The notes beneath the pieces are model-generated. The model had not been told where the DNA came from and did no database searches. It was given only the letters and a program-made list of their open reading frames with translations. Shown here piece by piece: positions 17,901-26,227 of a stretch of DNA of 64,000 nt (position 1 is the first letter of the stretch; each line of letters begins with the position of its first letter). The DNA is from Bacillota bacterium (GTDB lineage: Bacteria > Bacillota > Clostridia > Christensenellales > SZUA-584), in assembly GCA_023410475.1 (NCBI GenBank), contig JAEYPS010000025.1, positions 62,001-126,000 on the forward strand, written 5' to 3'. Both the position numbers and the translations under genes were made by a program.

Positions 17901-18155
17901 CGCATCCCCTGCACGCTGCTGCCTAAAGCCAAAGTTATACGCGCTCTCAAGGACCACGCCGTATCTATGGTTATTAATACGCCTACGAGAGGAAAGCAGC
18001 AGTCGCGGCTGGGGTTCGTTTTAAGACGTACGGCCATGGAGTTTAACATACCGTGCATCACGTCTATGGACACACTGAAGGCGCTGCTCACTATGATGTC
18101 GGCGGGAGACGTTGAGGTAAACAGCATACCGCTCAGCGAATACCAGGATTACTGA
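14952..18155 (+). CDS. carB: Carbamoyl-phosphate synthase large subunit
   Basis: 1067 residues, the full family length. Two homologous synthetase halves each begin with a nucleotide-binding motif ([21 protein letters not shown] and [19 protein letters not shown]) and contain ATP-grasp motifs ([57 protein letters not shown]). The C-terminal MGS-like allosteric domain starts near residue 935. It makes carbamoyl phosphate from ammonia, bicarbonate and two ATP for citrulline and pyrimidines. No carA (glutaminase subunit) is adjacent, unusual for a carB inside an arg operon; carA may lie elsewhere. Confidence 0.96.
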   Translation: [1067 protein letters not shown]

Positions 18156-18202
18156 TTTAATACCTGAAGCTGTGCTTTCAGGGTTTGATAAGGAGTTTAT
18201 AT

Positions 18203-19159
18203 ATGGATCTTTTATACTATAAGCCAAAGAAGGAATTTTCGCAGAAACACCTTCTGCGCTTATCCGATTACAGCCAAGACGAGATACTGCATATATTAAG
18301 CCTTGCGCTCAAGCTCAAAAAGCAGATGAAAGAGGGCCTGCGCCCTCCCCTGCTTGCAGGAAAGATACTCGCTATGATATTTTCCAAGAGCTCTACGCGC
18401 ACGAGGGTATCGTTCGAGTCGGGCATTTACCAGCTTGGCGGCACGGCTCAGTTTTTGAGCGCTAATGACATACAGCTCGGGCGCGGCGAAACCGTATCCG
18501 ACACCGCGAAGGTGCTCTCACGCATGGTCGACGGCATAATGATACGCACATTTGCGCAAAGCGACGTCGAGGCTCTCGCCGAGCACGGAAGCATCCCCGT
18601 TATAAACGGGCTTACAGACCTGCTGCACCCCTGCCAGGCCCTAGCCGCCCTTATGACATACTATGAACATAAAGGAAGCTTAAAAGGCAAGCTCGCGTTC
18701 GTGGGAGACGGCAACAACGTCGCGAACTCTCTGCTCGTCGGCTGCGCAAAACTCGGGCTCGATATGTCCGTCGCCTGCCCCGAGGGGTTCGAGCCGGACA
18801 GCGAAGTACTGGAAGCGGCGAAGGAAGCCGCGAGCTTGAGCGGCTCGAAGATAACGGTAACGCGCGACCCGGGCGAAGCCGCGGACGGCGCCGACGCTAT
18901 GTACACGGACGTATATATCAGCATGGGACAGGAAGCGTCAGCGAAAGAGAAGGCTGAGCGGTTTGCGGGATACCGCGTTACAGAGAGGCTTATGGCGCAG
19001 TGCAAGCAGGACGCAATATTCATGCACTGCCTGCCCGCTCACAGAGGCGAGGAGGTGGACGCGGCCGTTATAGACGGAAAGCAGAGCACGGTATTTGACG
19101 AAGCGGAAAACAGGCTGCACGCACAAAAAGCGGTTATGGTGCTGCTGATGCGGGACTAA
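18203..19159 (+). CDS. argF: Ornithine carbamoyltransferase
   Basis: 318 residues from ATG 18203 behind AAGGAG; an upstream in-frame TTG lies before the ribosome site. Carbamoyl-phosphate loop SSTRTRVSFE, HPCQALAAL, and the ornithine-side motifs DVYISMGQE and HCLPAHRGEEV are intact. It joins carbamoyl phosphate and ornithine to citrulline, directly using the product of the preceding carB. It is 47 bases after carB and four bases before a GNAT gene. Confidence 0.95.
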   Translation: MDLLYYKPKKEFSQKHLLRLSDYSQDEILHILSLALKLKKQMKEGLRPPLLAGKILAMIFSKSSTRTRVSFESGIYQLGGTAQFLSANDIQLGRGETVSDTAKVLSRMVDGIMIRTFAQSDVEALAEHGSIPVINGLTDLLHPCQALAALMTYYEHKGSLKGKLAFVGDGNNVANSLLVGCAKLGLDMSVACPEGFEPDSEVLEAAKEAASLSGSKITVTRDPGEAADGADAMYTDVYISMGQEASAKEKAERFAGYRVTERLMAQCKQDAIFMHCLPAHRGEEVDAAVIDGKQSTVFDEAENRLHAQKAVMVLLMRD

Positions 19160-19163
19160 TAAT

Positions 19164-19682
19164 ATGGAAAGCATAATCTTTAAAAAAGCGGCTCCGCCGG
19201 ACGTGGAAGAGATAAAGCGCGTAACAAGAAAAGCGTTTTCCGATTACGCCAAGGAGATACGCAGGGAGCAAAGCGTGGCGGCGCTTCATGAAACGGATGA
19301 AGCTATACTTTATGACATAGAGCATAAGCACGTCTATATCTGCGAAGTCGACGGCGAGACCGCGGGCGCGGTTCGCTTTGAGGTGCTCAGCGAGGGCATC
19401 GCCTATCTTTCAAGGCTCGCGATAGACCCTGAAATTCAGTCACTCGGCATAGGCGGGCTGCTGCTCGAGAAGGCAAAGCAGGAATGCGCCGCGCTTGGAG
19501 TGCGCGCCATAACGCTGCACACGGCGAGCAGGATGCGCTCCACCGTCGCGTTTTATTTGAAGAACGGCTATTATATCCACTCCATCACGCGAGACAAGGA
19601 ATATATACGCGCGTTCATGGTGAACGAGCTTACAGAGATGGATGAAATGTTTGACTACGAGAGCATCGTGGGAAAACGATAA
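19164..19682 (+). CDS. GNAT-family N-acetyltransferase in the arg operon
   Basis: 172 residues. GNAT fold with the acetyl-CoA motif LAIDPEIQSLGIGGLLLEKAKQE (R/Q-x-x-G-x-G/A loop variant QSLGIG) and the C-terminal FYLKNGYY. It starts four bases after argF and ends before a strong terminator, so it is the last operon gene. Position suggests a role near arginine metabolism, possibly acetylation of glutamate, since neither argJ nor argA is in this cluster. That is inference: generic GNAT enzymes acetylate many substrates and no ArgA-specific motif is evident. Confidence 0.8.
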   Translation: MESIIFKKAAPPDVEEIKRVTRKAFSDYAKEIRREQSVAALHETDEAILYDIEHKHVYICEVDGETAGAVRFEVLSEGIAYLSRLAIDPEIQSLGIGGLLLEKAKQECAALGVRAITLHTASRMRSTVAFYLKNGYYIHSITRDKEYIRAFMVNELTEMDEMFDYESIVGKR

Positions 19683-19700
19683 ATACAATCATACAATGTA

Positions 19701-19724
19701 GCGCCGGGGGCGCTTTTTTCTTTT
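19701..19724 (+). terminator. Terminator of the arginine operon
   Basis: AGCGCC (19701-19706) pairs with GGCGCT (19710-19715) around GGG, followed by TTTTTCTTTT. It lies 20 bases after the GNAT stop. Confidence 0.9.
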
Positions 19725-19744
19725 CTGCGCTTTGCATATCCTTG

Positions 19745-19773
19745 TTGTTGGCCGCCCCAAACTGTTATATAAT
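19745..19773 (+). promoter_or_regulatory. Promoter of the CoA-transferase gene
   Basis: -35 TTGTTG (19745-19750), 17-base spacer, -10 TATAAT (19768-19773), about 30 bases before the start codon. Confidence 0.75.
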
Positions 19774-19802
19774 CGTTATATACTTTTATAAGGGAGCCGA
19801 CT

Positions 19803-21347
19803 ATGTTTACGATCATCACCGCCGAGGAAGCCGCCGCGCTTATAAATGACGGCGACACTATCTGCATAAACTCGTTTCTGACGCTCGGTAACCCCGAGGC
19901 GCTCCATAACGCGCTCGCTGAGCGCTTTAATCAGACGGGACACCCCAAAGACCTCACTATATTCTGCGCTTCGGGCTTCGGCGGATGGGACGAGACCCGC
20001 TATGCCGACCGTTACATCAGCGCGGGAGCGGTACGGCGCGTCATAGCCGGGCATTTCGGAAGCATGCCTGCCGCTGCTCGCATGGCAAAGAGCGGTGACA
20101 TAGAGGCCTATAACATGCCTTTGGGGGTGCTGTCACACGTTCTGAGGGCGGCGGCGTCAAAAAAGGAAGGGTATCTGAGCGAGGTCGGGCTCGGCATATT
20201 CGTTGACCCGCGGCTTGACGGACCGGGGCTCAACAGCCGCTCGCGGGAAGAACTCGTAAAAGTCGTTCACCTTGAGGGCAAAGAATATCTTTATTACAAA
20301 ACGCCAAAGATAGACGTCGCGTTTATAAAGGGAACGGCGGTCGACCCGAACGGCAATATAACGTTTGAAAAGGAGTGCCTCACCGTGGACGCGCTTTCCA
20401 CGGCTCAGGCAACGAAAGCGAACGGAGGCATAGTTATCGTGCAGGTAGAAAACGTGAGCCACGTATTCTCGCGCCCCCGCAACGTCATTGTGCCGGGCGT
20501 GCTTGTTGACGCCGTCGTCGTCTGCCCCGACCAGAAGCAGATACTCGACTTTGCGTACAACCCCTCGCTTTCCGGCGATATACACGTTCCGCCCAGCCAT
20601 ATGAACTACTGGATGATGCAGATGCCGCTTTCGGGCAAGCGCGGCGCCGCGGACGCGGACGACGCGCACGAGATAATAGGCGAGCGCGCGGCGAACGAGC
20701 TTCGCGAAGGCACCGTCGTCAACATAGGCATAGGCATACCGGAGGTGGTGGGAAGATACGCCAGCAAACGCGGAATACTCGAGCATATAGACCTCACGGT
20801 GGAGTCGGGCGGCATAGGCGGCCTGCCCGCCCCCGGCATAGCGTTCGGTGCGACGATAGGCGCCGACATAATAACGGACATGGCGCAGCAGTTCGATTTC
20901 TATGACGGCGGAGGCATAAACACATGCTTTATGGGAGGGTATGAAGTCGACAGGCACGGCAACGTTAACGCTCACGTTATCGGCGGACGGTACGCGGGCA
21001 TAGGAGGTTTCGCCAACATAACTAGCGCCACTCCCGAGGTCGTGTTCTGCATGACGTTCAGCGCTGTAGGCCTGAGTGTTGAAAAAGGCGAATACGGTGT
21101 GCGTATATTACAGGACGGCACAAAGCCTAAGTTTAAGAGCAGCATAGAGGCTATAAGCTTCTCAGCTGAGCGCGCTTTGCTGCGAGGCCAGAGCGTAATG
21201 TATGTCACCGAGAGGTGCGTGTTCCGCCTCACGGAGAACGGGCTCGAGCTCTCCGAGGTCTACGACGGAATCGACATTAAGAAAGACATACTCGATAAGC
21301 TTGATTTTAAGCCCCGTCTCGGAAACGGGATGCTGAAAAAGCTGTAG
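19803..21347 (+). CDS. Acyl-CoA:carboxylate CoA-transferase (propionate CoA-transferase type)
   Basis: 514 residues, the fused alpha-beta length of class I CoA-transferases. The catalytic Glu lies in LTVESGGIGGLPAPGIAFGA, and GKEYLYYKTPKIDVAFIKGTAVDPNGN plus FMGGYEVDRHGNVNAHVIGG match the propionate/acetate CoA-transferase (Pct) and YdiF group. It moves CoA between short-chain acids by a glutamyl-CoA intermediate. In a fermenter it would link acetyl-CoA to propionate, lactate or butyrate activation. It is a single transcription unit with its own promoter, AAGGGAG ribosome site and terminator. The exact acid partner is not readable. Confidence 0.9.
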   Translation: MFTIITAEEAAALINDGDTICINSFLTLGNPEALHNALAERFNQTGHPKDLTIFCASGFGGWDETRYADRYISAGAVRRVIAGHFGSMPAAARMAKSGDIEAYNMPLGVLSHVLRAAASKKEGYLSEVGLGIFVDPRLDGPGLNSRSREELVKVVHLEGKEYLYYKTPKIDVAFIKGTAVDPNGNITFEKECLTVDALSTAQATKANGGIVIVQVENVSHVFSRPRNVIVPGVLVDAVVVCPDQKQILDFAYNPSLSGDIHVPPSHMNYWMMQMPLSGKRGAADADDAHEIIGERAANELREGTVVNIGIGIPEVVGRYASKRGILEHIDLTVESGGIGGLPAPGIAFGATIGADIITDMAQQFDFYDGGGINTCFMGGYEVDRHGNVNAHVIGGRYAGIGGFANITSATPEVVFCMTFSAVGLSVEKGEYGVRILQDGTKPKFKSSIEAISFSAERALLRGQSVMYVTERCVFRLTENGLELSEVYDGIDIKKDILDKLDFKPRLGNGMLKKL

Positions 21348-21426
21348 CGATTCCTGAAGCCCGTTTGGCACCGAGTGTTCGAGATTGAACTCATATATAT
21401 CTTATATATAAGCAGCTGATCAAACC

Positions 21427-21464
21427 GGGATTAAGACAGTCTTACCTGCCTTAATCCCTTTATT
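21427..21464 (+). terminator. Terminator after the CoA-transferase
   Basis: GGGATTAAG (21427-21435) pairs with CTTAATCCC (21450-21458), followed by TTTATTCT. It sits between converging genes; the reverse strand has a poorer T-tract. Confidence 0.8.
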
Positions 21465-21474
21465 CTAAAATTCT

Positions 21475-22857
21475 TTAATGACGGCGGTTGTATACATGCC
21501 GTTGATGCGGCCTTTGAGGCGGCGTAAGAGGCAAGTGGCGTTTTTGCGCTTCTTTGGCGGACAGCATCTTCAGAAGCGCCGCCGCGATATCCACCGTCGT
21601 CAGCTCCGGAGAATCTGTGGCATTGGCGTTTACCGCTTCCGCCAGCTCTTCTACGTACGGTATAAAAGACTCGTAACCGCCCTCTTCAACAAAATCCGCG
21701 GCTTTTTTGAGCAGCGCTCCGATACGGCTCTCCTCAATGTCGAGCAGCGTAGGCGGTTTAACGGCTTTGATCTTGGCCTTGGTGAAGCGCTGTATATCGC
21801 GCAGCTTAATATGATCCCGACCGGTGACGAACGTATAGGCCTGACCTGCCTTGCCCGCCCGTCCCGTACGCCCTATGCGGTGTACGTAATACTCCTCGTC
21901 GTTTGGCATATCGTAATTGAATACAGCCTCTATGTTATCGACGTCGATACCGCGCGCCGCCACATCGGTAGCCACGAGTATGCCGACCTCTCCGCTTTTG
22001 AACCGCCCCATGATCGCCGTGCGCTCGTTCTGCCGGATATCGCCGTGCAGAGCCTCGGCTGAATATCCCCGCGCCTTTAAGCTGAACGCGAGCGCGTCCG
22101 TGTTCTTTTTGGTACCGCAAAACACGAGACACAGCGAAAAACGGTTGCCGTCTATCACCCGGCACAGTACGTCGAGTTTGGAATGATCGCGTACCTCGAT
22201 ATAGTACTGTTCTATACCCTGCACCGTCATTTCCTTGTGTTGTATTTTTATGTGCTCGGGGTCGCTTTGGAAACGCCGTGTCAGGTCGAGTATAGGACGG
22301 GACATAGTCGCGGAAAACAGCACGGTCTGCCTGTCCGACGGCGTTTTCTTAAGTATCGTTTCCATGTCCTCCAGAAAACCCATGCTCAGCATCTCGTCAG
22401 CCTCGTCGAGTATCACCATGCGTATGCCGTCAAGCTTGAGCGTGTTTCGGCGCATATGATCCATAACGCGCCCCGGTGTGCCTATCACTATCTGCGGCCT
22501 TCTCTTTAAAGACTGTATCTGGCGCTCTATGGACTGCCCTCCGTATACCGGCAGTATTCGCACGCCCTCGATATATTTTGATACGCTCTGAAATTCTTCC
22601 GCCGTCTGTATTGCAAGCTCGCGCGTGGGGCATAGCACGAGCACCTGCGCGCGCCCTGTATCTTCTTCAAGCATCTGAACGGCGGGTATCGCAAACGCGC
22701 ATGTCTTTCCCGTACCGGTCTGCGCCTGGCCTATAACATCCCGCCCCTTCATAATGGGGACTATGGTTTTTTCCTGTATTGGCGTAGGCTCCTCAAAGCC
22801 CATCGCCTGTATCCCCCGCAGCACCTCTGCGCTCAGTTCTAATTCCGTAAACTGCAA
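21475..22857 (-). CDS. DEAD-box ATP-dependent RNA helicase
   Basis: 460 residues. Ordered motifs: Q motif FEEPTPIQEKTI, I AQTGTGKT, Ia PTRELA, Ib TPGRV, II DEAD, III SAT, IV LVFCGTKKN, V ATDVAARGID and VI HRIGRTGRAG. It is shorter than CshA/DeaD, with a C-terminal tail of about 90 residues and no RRM, ending in a basic HLPLTPPQRPHQRHVYNRRH. It unwinds structured RNA in ribosome assembly or decay. The start is TTG at 22857 with GAGG nine bases upstream. No operon partner. Confidence 0.94.
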   Translation of the reverse strand: MQFTELELSAEVLRGIQAMGFEEPTPIQEKTIVPIMKGRDVIGQAQTGTGKTCAFAIPAVQMLEEDTGRAQVLVLCPTRELAIQTAEEFQSVSKYIEGVRILPVYGGQSIERQIQSLKRRPQIVIGTPGRVMDHMRRNTLKLDGIRMVILDEADEMLSMGFLEDMETILKKTPSDRQTVLFSATMSRPILDLTRRFQSDPEHIKIQHKEMTVQGIEQYYIEVRDHSKLDVLCRVIDGNRFSLCLVFCGTKKNTDALAFSLKARGYSAEALHGDIRQNERTAIMGRFKSGEVGILVATDVAARGIDVDNIEAVFNYDMPNDEEYYVHRIGRTGRAGKAGQAYTFVTGRDHIKLRDIQRFTKAKIKAVKPPTLLDIEESRIGALLKKAADFVEEGGYESFIPYVEELAEAVNANATDSPELTTVDIAAALLKMLSAKEAQKRHLPLTPPQRPHQRHVYNRRH

Positions 22858-23021
22858 ATCTTTTGTCCTCTTTCATTCTTTTGTGAAATATTTTGTACCA
22901 ACTAAAAAAAAATAAACCGGCTCCATACTATACCACGCTTAGCCCGGTATAGCAAAACTTCTTTTGCCGCTTGGTGCGGCTTGGCTGAAAAAGCTGTAAC
23001 CTCTGGTATTTATCCAACCGC

Positions 23022-23057
23022 CAAAAAAATAAACCGTATACGCTTGGTACACGGTTT
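23022..23057 (-). terminator. Terminator of the OFA transporter gene
   Basis: Minus strand: an 11-pair stem AAACCGTGTAC/GTATACGGTTT (one wobble) with a five-base loop, then ATTTTTTT. It lies ten bases after the stop. Confidence 0.88.
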
Positions 23058-23067
23058 ATGTCACATA

Positions 23068-24294
23068 TTACTTGTTTTTAAGTTTAGGATGTTTGAGCAG
23101 CGCGGTCAGCACTATCCCCAAAAGCGCCGCGCAAGCCGCGATTATGAACGCCGTCACAAAACCGCCCGACATATCTCTGAAATACCCCGCGAGGAACGCC
23201 GAGCCTACAGCGCCTATGCCAAACCCCAAAAGTATCATTCCGTAATTGACGCCCATATATTTAAGGCCGAAGTAATCCGCCGTAAGCGCAGGAAATACTC
23301 CGAGGAAGCCGCCGTATGAAAAACCGACGAGAGCGATAAACACGAGTATAAGATAGCCCTGAGTTATCGCCGCAAACGGTATGGACACGGCGGCAATAGC
23401 GAGCAGTATCAGCAGCGTTCTCTTGCGGCCAAGCTTGTCTGACGTTGCACCCCAGAACAGACGCCCAAACGAGTTGAACCCTGTGATGACCATAACGCCA
23501 GCCGTTGCGGCCTCTACCGAGAGCCCGCCGTCTATGCCGAGCACCTTCGCGAACGGTATAACCATAAGTCCCGCCGCGCTTGCAAGCATAAGCATAACGG
23601 TTATCATGTAAAACTGAGGCGTCCGTATGAGCTCGCGCGGTGAAAAATCCTGAACATGTGCAGCGCCCTGTTTTGGCGCAGGAGGCACCCAGCCATCAGG
23701 CTTGTATCCCTCGGGCGGATTTTTGATTATTATACCGCAGATAAATGTCACGGCAAGGAATATTAGCGCAAACCATTTAAACGTATCCATGACGCCGACC
23801 GCGGTGATCAGCGCGTTGGCTATAGGCGTGAAAACGAGCCCTCCGAACCCGAGCGCTGAAACTATAATTCCTGTGATCATGCCGCGCTTGTCGGGGAACC
23901 ACTTCTGGCAGACCGCTATTGTGGTCGTGTATGTCATTCCCATTCCAAAGCCGCCAAGTATACCGTAAGTTATCCATAGCAGCCAGGGTATTTCCTTTGT
24001 TGCGAAACCCGCAAAAAAGAACCCTATCGCAAGAACTATGCCTCCTCCGATCAAGACTGGCTGGGGCCTTAATTTGTCCTGGATCATGCCGCCTATAACG
24101 CTTCCGAATGTAAGAACTCCAAGAAGAAGCGAGAACGTAAGCGCCGCCTGCTGCTGTGACCACTCAAGTGTCTTTACCACCTCAGGCTGAAACACTCCCC
24201 AGATATACGCCGTGCCAAGACAAAGCTGAATAGCAATGCCCGCAAAAACAGGTATCCATCGGTTGTATGTCTTTGGTTTTGCTGCTGAATCCAT
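23068..24294 (-). CDS. OFA-family MFS transporter
   Basis: 408 residues from ATG 24294, which has AGGGGTG upstream; an earlier in-frame start would add 22 unrelated residues. Twelve membrane helices. QLCLGTAYIWGVFQP, GGFGMGMTYTTTIAVCQKWFPDKRG and the half-repeat GATSDKLGRKRTLL fit the oxalate/formate antiporter (OFA) family. Members exchange small carboxylates; the QKWFPDKRG loop between helices 4 and 5 is family-typical. No oxalate or formate enzymes are adjacent, so the substrate stays open. Confidence 0.9.
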   Translation of the reverse strand: MDSAAKPKTYNRWIPVFAGIAIQLCLGTAYIWGVFQPEVVKTLEWSQQQAALTFSLLLGVLTFGSVIGGMIQDKLRPQPVLIGGGIVLAIGFFFAGFATKEIPWLLWITYGILGGFGMGMTYTTTIAVCQKWFPDKRGMITGIIVSALGFGGLVFTPIANALITAVGVMDTFKWFALIFLAVTFICGIIIKNPPEGYKPDGWVPPAPKQGAAHVQDFSPRELIRTPQFYMITVMLMLASAAGLMVIPFAKVLGIDGGLSVEAATAGVMVITGFNSFGRLFWGATSDKLGRKRTLLILLAIAAVSIPFAAITQGYLILVFIALVGFSYGGFLGVFPALTADYFGLKYMGVNYGMILLGFGIGAVGSAFLAGYFRDMSGGFVTAFIIAACAALLGIVLTALLKHPKLKNK

Positions 24295-24526
24295 AAAAGC
24301 ACCCCTAAGCTGATAAAGTATAGTGTTAGGATTATCACATGTTTCGACACGTATTGTCAATGAATTATTATTAGTAATACTAATTTTTTATACACAGGCG
24401 ATGTTATTTCTATTTGCGCCCTGTTTGCGTAAACCACATACTCAAGCCATACGATTACGGCGAGTACTTTGTCACAAAAAACGCCCGATCACGGACGTTA
24501 TCAAATCATATGTTCTCTGTTCTTTA

Positions 24527-25030
24527 TTAGAGCTGCGGTGTTTTTACAGACAGGTTTTTATATGTGCAGAAACGGAACTTCACGGATTCATACTCTTCGG
24601 GCGAGGACTGCTCTATCAGCTCCCAGCCGCTTGCGGTATCGAGGTTTGGAAAATGCCTGTCGGCTTCAAGTGTTACATGTATCTTTGTGACGCAGGCATA
24701 TGAACAATAATCGAGCAGCTGCCTGTACACGGATTCGCCGCCGATAACAAACTGCGAATCCCATGTTGTATTATATGTATTTTTAAACAGCTCTGATAAA
24801 GAGCTGTAAACTGTAACATCATGTGTACCGATAATCGGGCGCGTTGTCAATACAATATTTTTTCTGTCCTTGAGGGGGCTGCCTATTGAGCAAAACGTTG
24901 AGCGCCCCATGATAACGGTCTTTCCAATGGTGGTGTTTTTAAAAAAACGCATATCAGCAGGTATTCTCATCAACAGCTTGTTATCTTTGCCTATCCCCCA
25001 GTTTTCATCGACCGCAACAATAAGATTCAT
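24527..25030 (-). CDS. folA: Dihydrofolate reductase
   Basis: 167 residues from ATG 25030, six bases after GGAG; an ATG four codons earlier lies on the ribosome site itself. MNLIVAVDENWGIGKDNKLL, PADMRFFKNTTIGKTVIMGRSTF, KNIVLTTR and FVIGGESVYRQLL are the standard DHFR motifs. The acidic active-site residue is D in PADMRFFK. It regenerates tetrahydrofolate consumed by thymidylate synthase, whose gene ends 14 bases upstream, so thyA-folA form one operon. Confidence 0.95.
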   Translation of the reverse strand: MNLIVAVDENWGIGKDNKLLMRIPADMRFFKNTTIGKTVIMGRSTFCSIGSPLKDRKNIVLTTRPIIGTHDVTVYSSLSELFKNTYNTTWDSQFVIGGESVYRQLLDYCSYACVTKIHVTLEADRHFPNLDTASGWELIEQSSPEEYESVKFRFCTYKNLSVKTPQL

Positions 25031-25044
25031 GTTCTTCTCCATAT

Positions 25045-25875
25045 TTAAACAGCTACCGGTATTTTTTCATCCAGTACGTTGAACTCATAGTTTTCGAGGC
25101 TGAAGCTTTGCTTTGTAAACTTATAAAAGTCTGTAACGCCTTTGTCTATTATGAAATTGGGCGCGGAATACACGTCGTTTTTCATTATTCTGTCGACTAT
25201 GGGAATATGCCTGTCATAAATATGCGCGTCGGCTATTACATGTACGAGTTCGCCGGCTACAAGGCCGCTCACCTGCGCGAACATATGCATAAGCACGGCG
25301 TACTGGCATACATTCCAATTGTTCGCTACAAGCATGTCCTGTGAGCGCTGATTGAGTATGCCGTTTAGTTTATCCCCCGAAACGTTAAGTGTGAGGCTGT
25401 ACGCGCAAGGATAAAGATTCATTTCATTAAGATCGGCATGTACGTACATGTTGGATATTATCCTTCTGCTGCCCGGGTTGTGCTTTAAGTCGTATAAAAT
25501 TCGGTCTACCTGATCGAACGATCCTTCTTTGTATTCGTGCTTGACGCCCAGCTGATAACCGTACGCCTTGCCTATGCTTCCGTCTTTATCCGCCCAAGAG
25601 TCCCAAATACGGCTGCCAAGGCTGTTTATATTGTTGGATTTTAACTGCCATATCCACAAAAGCTCGTCTATGGCGCTGAAAAACATCGTTTTGCGCAGCG
25701 TAAGAATGGGAAACTCTTTCGACAGATCGTATCTGTTTACTATACCGAATTTTTTAACGGTATGAGCGGGGCTCGCGTCTTCCCATCTAGGCCTCACATA
25801 GAGCTCGGTATCCCAAAAACCGTTATTCAGTATATCGCTGCAATTATCGATGAATACCTTGTCGGCATAGCTCAT
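25045..25875 (-). CDS. thyA: Thymidylate synthase (variant active-site motif)
   Basis: 276 residues. Recognisable ThyA motifs: NPGSRRIISNMY (phosphate Arg pair), catalytic Cys in NLYPCAYSL, LNQRSQDM, NWNVCQYAVLMHMFAQV and DAHIYDRHIP. The usual PPCH is PCA here (His replaced by Ala after the catalytic Cys), QRSCD is QRSQD and PFN is NWN, so this is a divergent subgroup; the Cys, both Arg and the H-x-Y pair remain. ATG 25875 is preferred over a GTG 12 bases earlier that abuts AAGGGG. It makes dTMP from dUMP with methylene-THF. Confidence 0.92.
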   Translation of the reverse strand: MSYADKVFIDNCSDILNNGFWDTELYVRPRWEDASPAHTVKKFGIVNRYDLSKEFPILTLRKTMFFSAIDELLWIWQLKSNNINSLGSRIWDSWADKDGSIGKAYGYQLGVKHEYKEGSFDQVDRILYDLKHNPGSRRIISNMYVHADLNEMNLYPCAYSLTLNVSGDKLNGILNQRSQDMLVANNWNVCQYAVLMHMFAQVSGLVAGELVHVIADAHIYDRHIPIVDRIMKNDVYSAPNFIIDKGVTDFYKFTKQSFSLENYEFNVLDEKIPVAV

Positions 25876-25939
25876 GCGTCTACACACCCCTTAACAAAGA
25901 TCAGTAATTATGTACCATGATATTGTATCATAAATGCTC

Positions 25940-26020
25940 TGCGATAAAAACATCAAAACAGACCAATATTACAATATAGCTGAGCGCCGCGGGCATCTCG
26001 AACTTCACAATCAATTTCGG
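25940..26020 (-). pseudogene. Remnant of an NSS transporter 3' end
   Basis: On the minus strand this encodes LIVKFEMPAALSYIVI in one frame, matching the last residues LIVKFVLPAVLSYIVI of the intact NSS transporter 850 bases to the right. The DNA match continues past the intact gene's stop (GCGATAAAA...CAGACC shared). The remnant has lost the stop and everything upstream. It is a decayed duplicate or the scar of a second transporter gene. Confidence 0.8.
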
Positions 26021-26099
26021 CAGTGCTGCATGTTTTTATTACCCCCAAAAAGCAGCGAAAAGGCTGTTCAGTGCTCTAAATATCAGGTGGATCATGCAT

Positions 26100-26128
26100 T
26101 TGCAGCTGTAACGTTATTGATGTATAAT
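26100..26128 (+). promoter_or_regulatory. Promoter of the ATC-hydrolase-like gene
   Basis: -35 TTGCAG (26100-26105), 17-base spacer, -10 TATAAT (26123-26128). Confidence 0.65.
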
Positions 26129-26227
26129 TTCACATAATACATGAATAAAGGCAGGATGCAGGAGCGAAGGCTGCGACAGGCGCGGACAGGCTGGCTGAAT
26201 ATCGACCATGAAAGGATTAGTGGCAAC

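Noticed and set aside
20157..20975. 272-codon frame opposite the CoA-transferase
   Set aside because: Shadow frame; the plus-strand product is a full-length, motif-complete enzyme.
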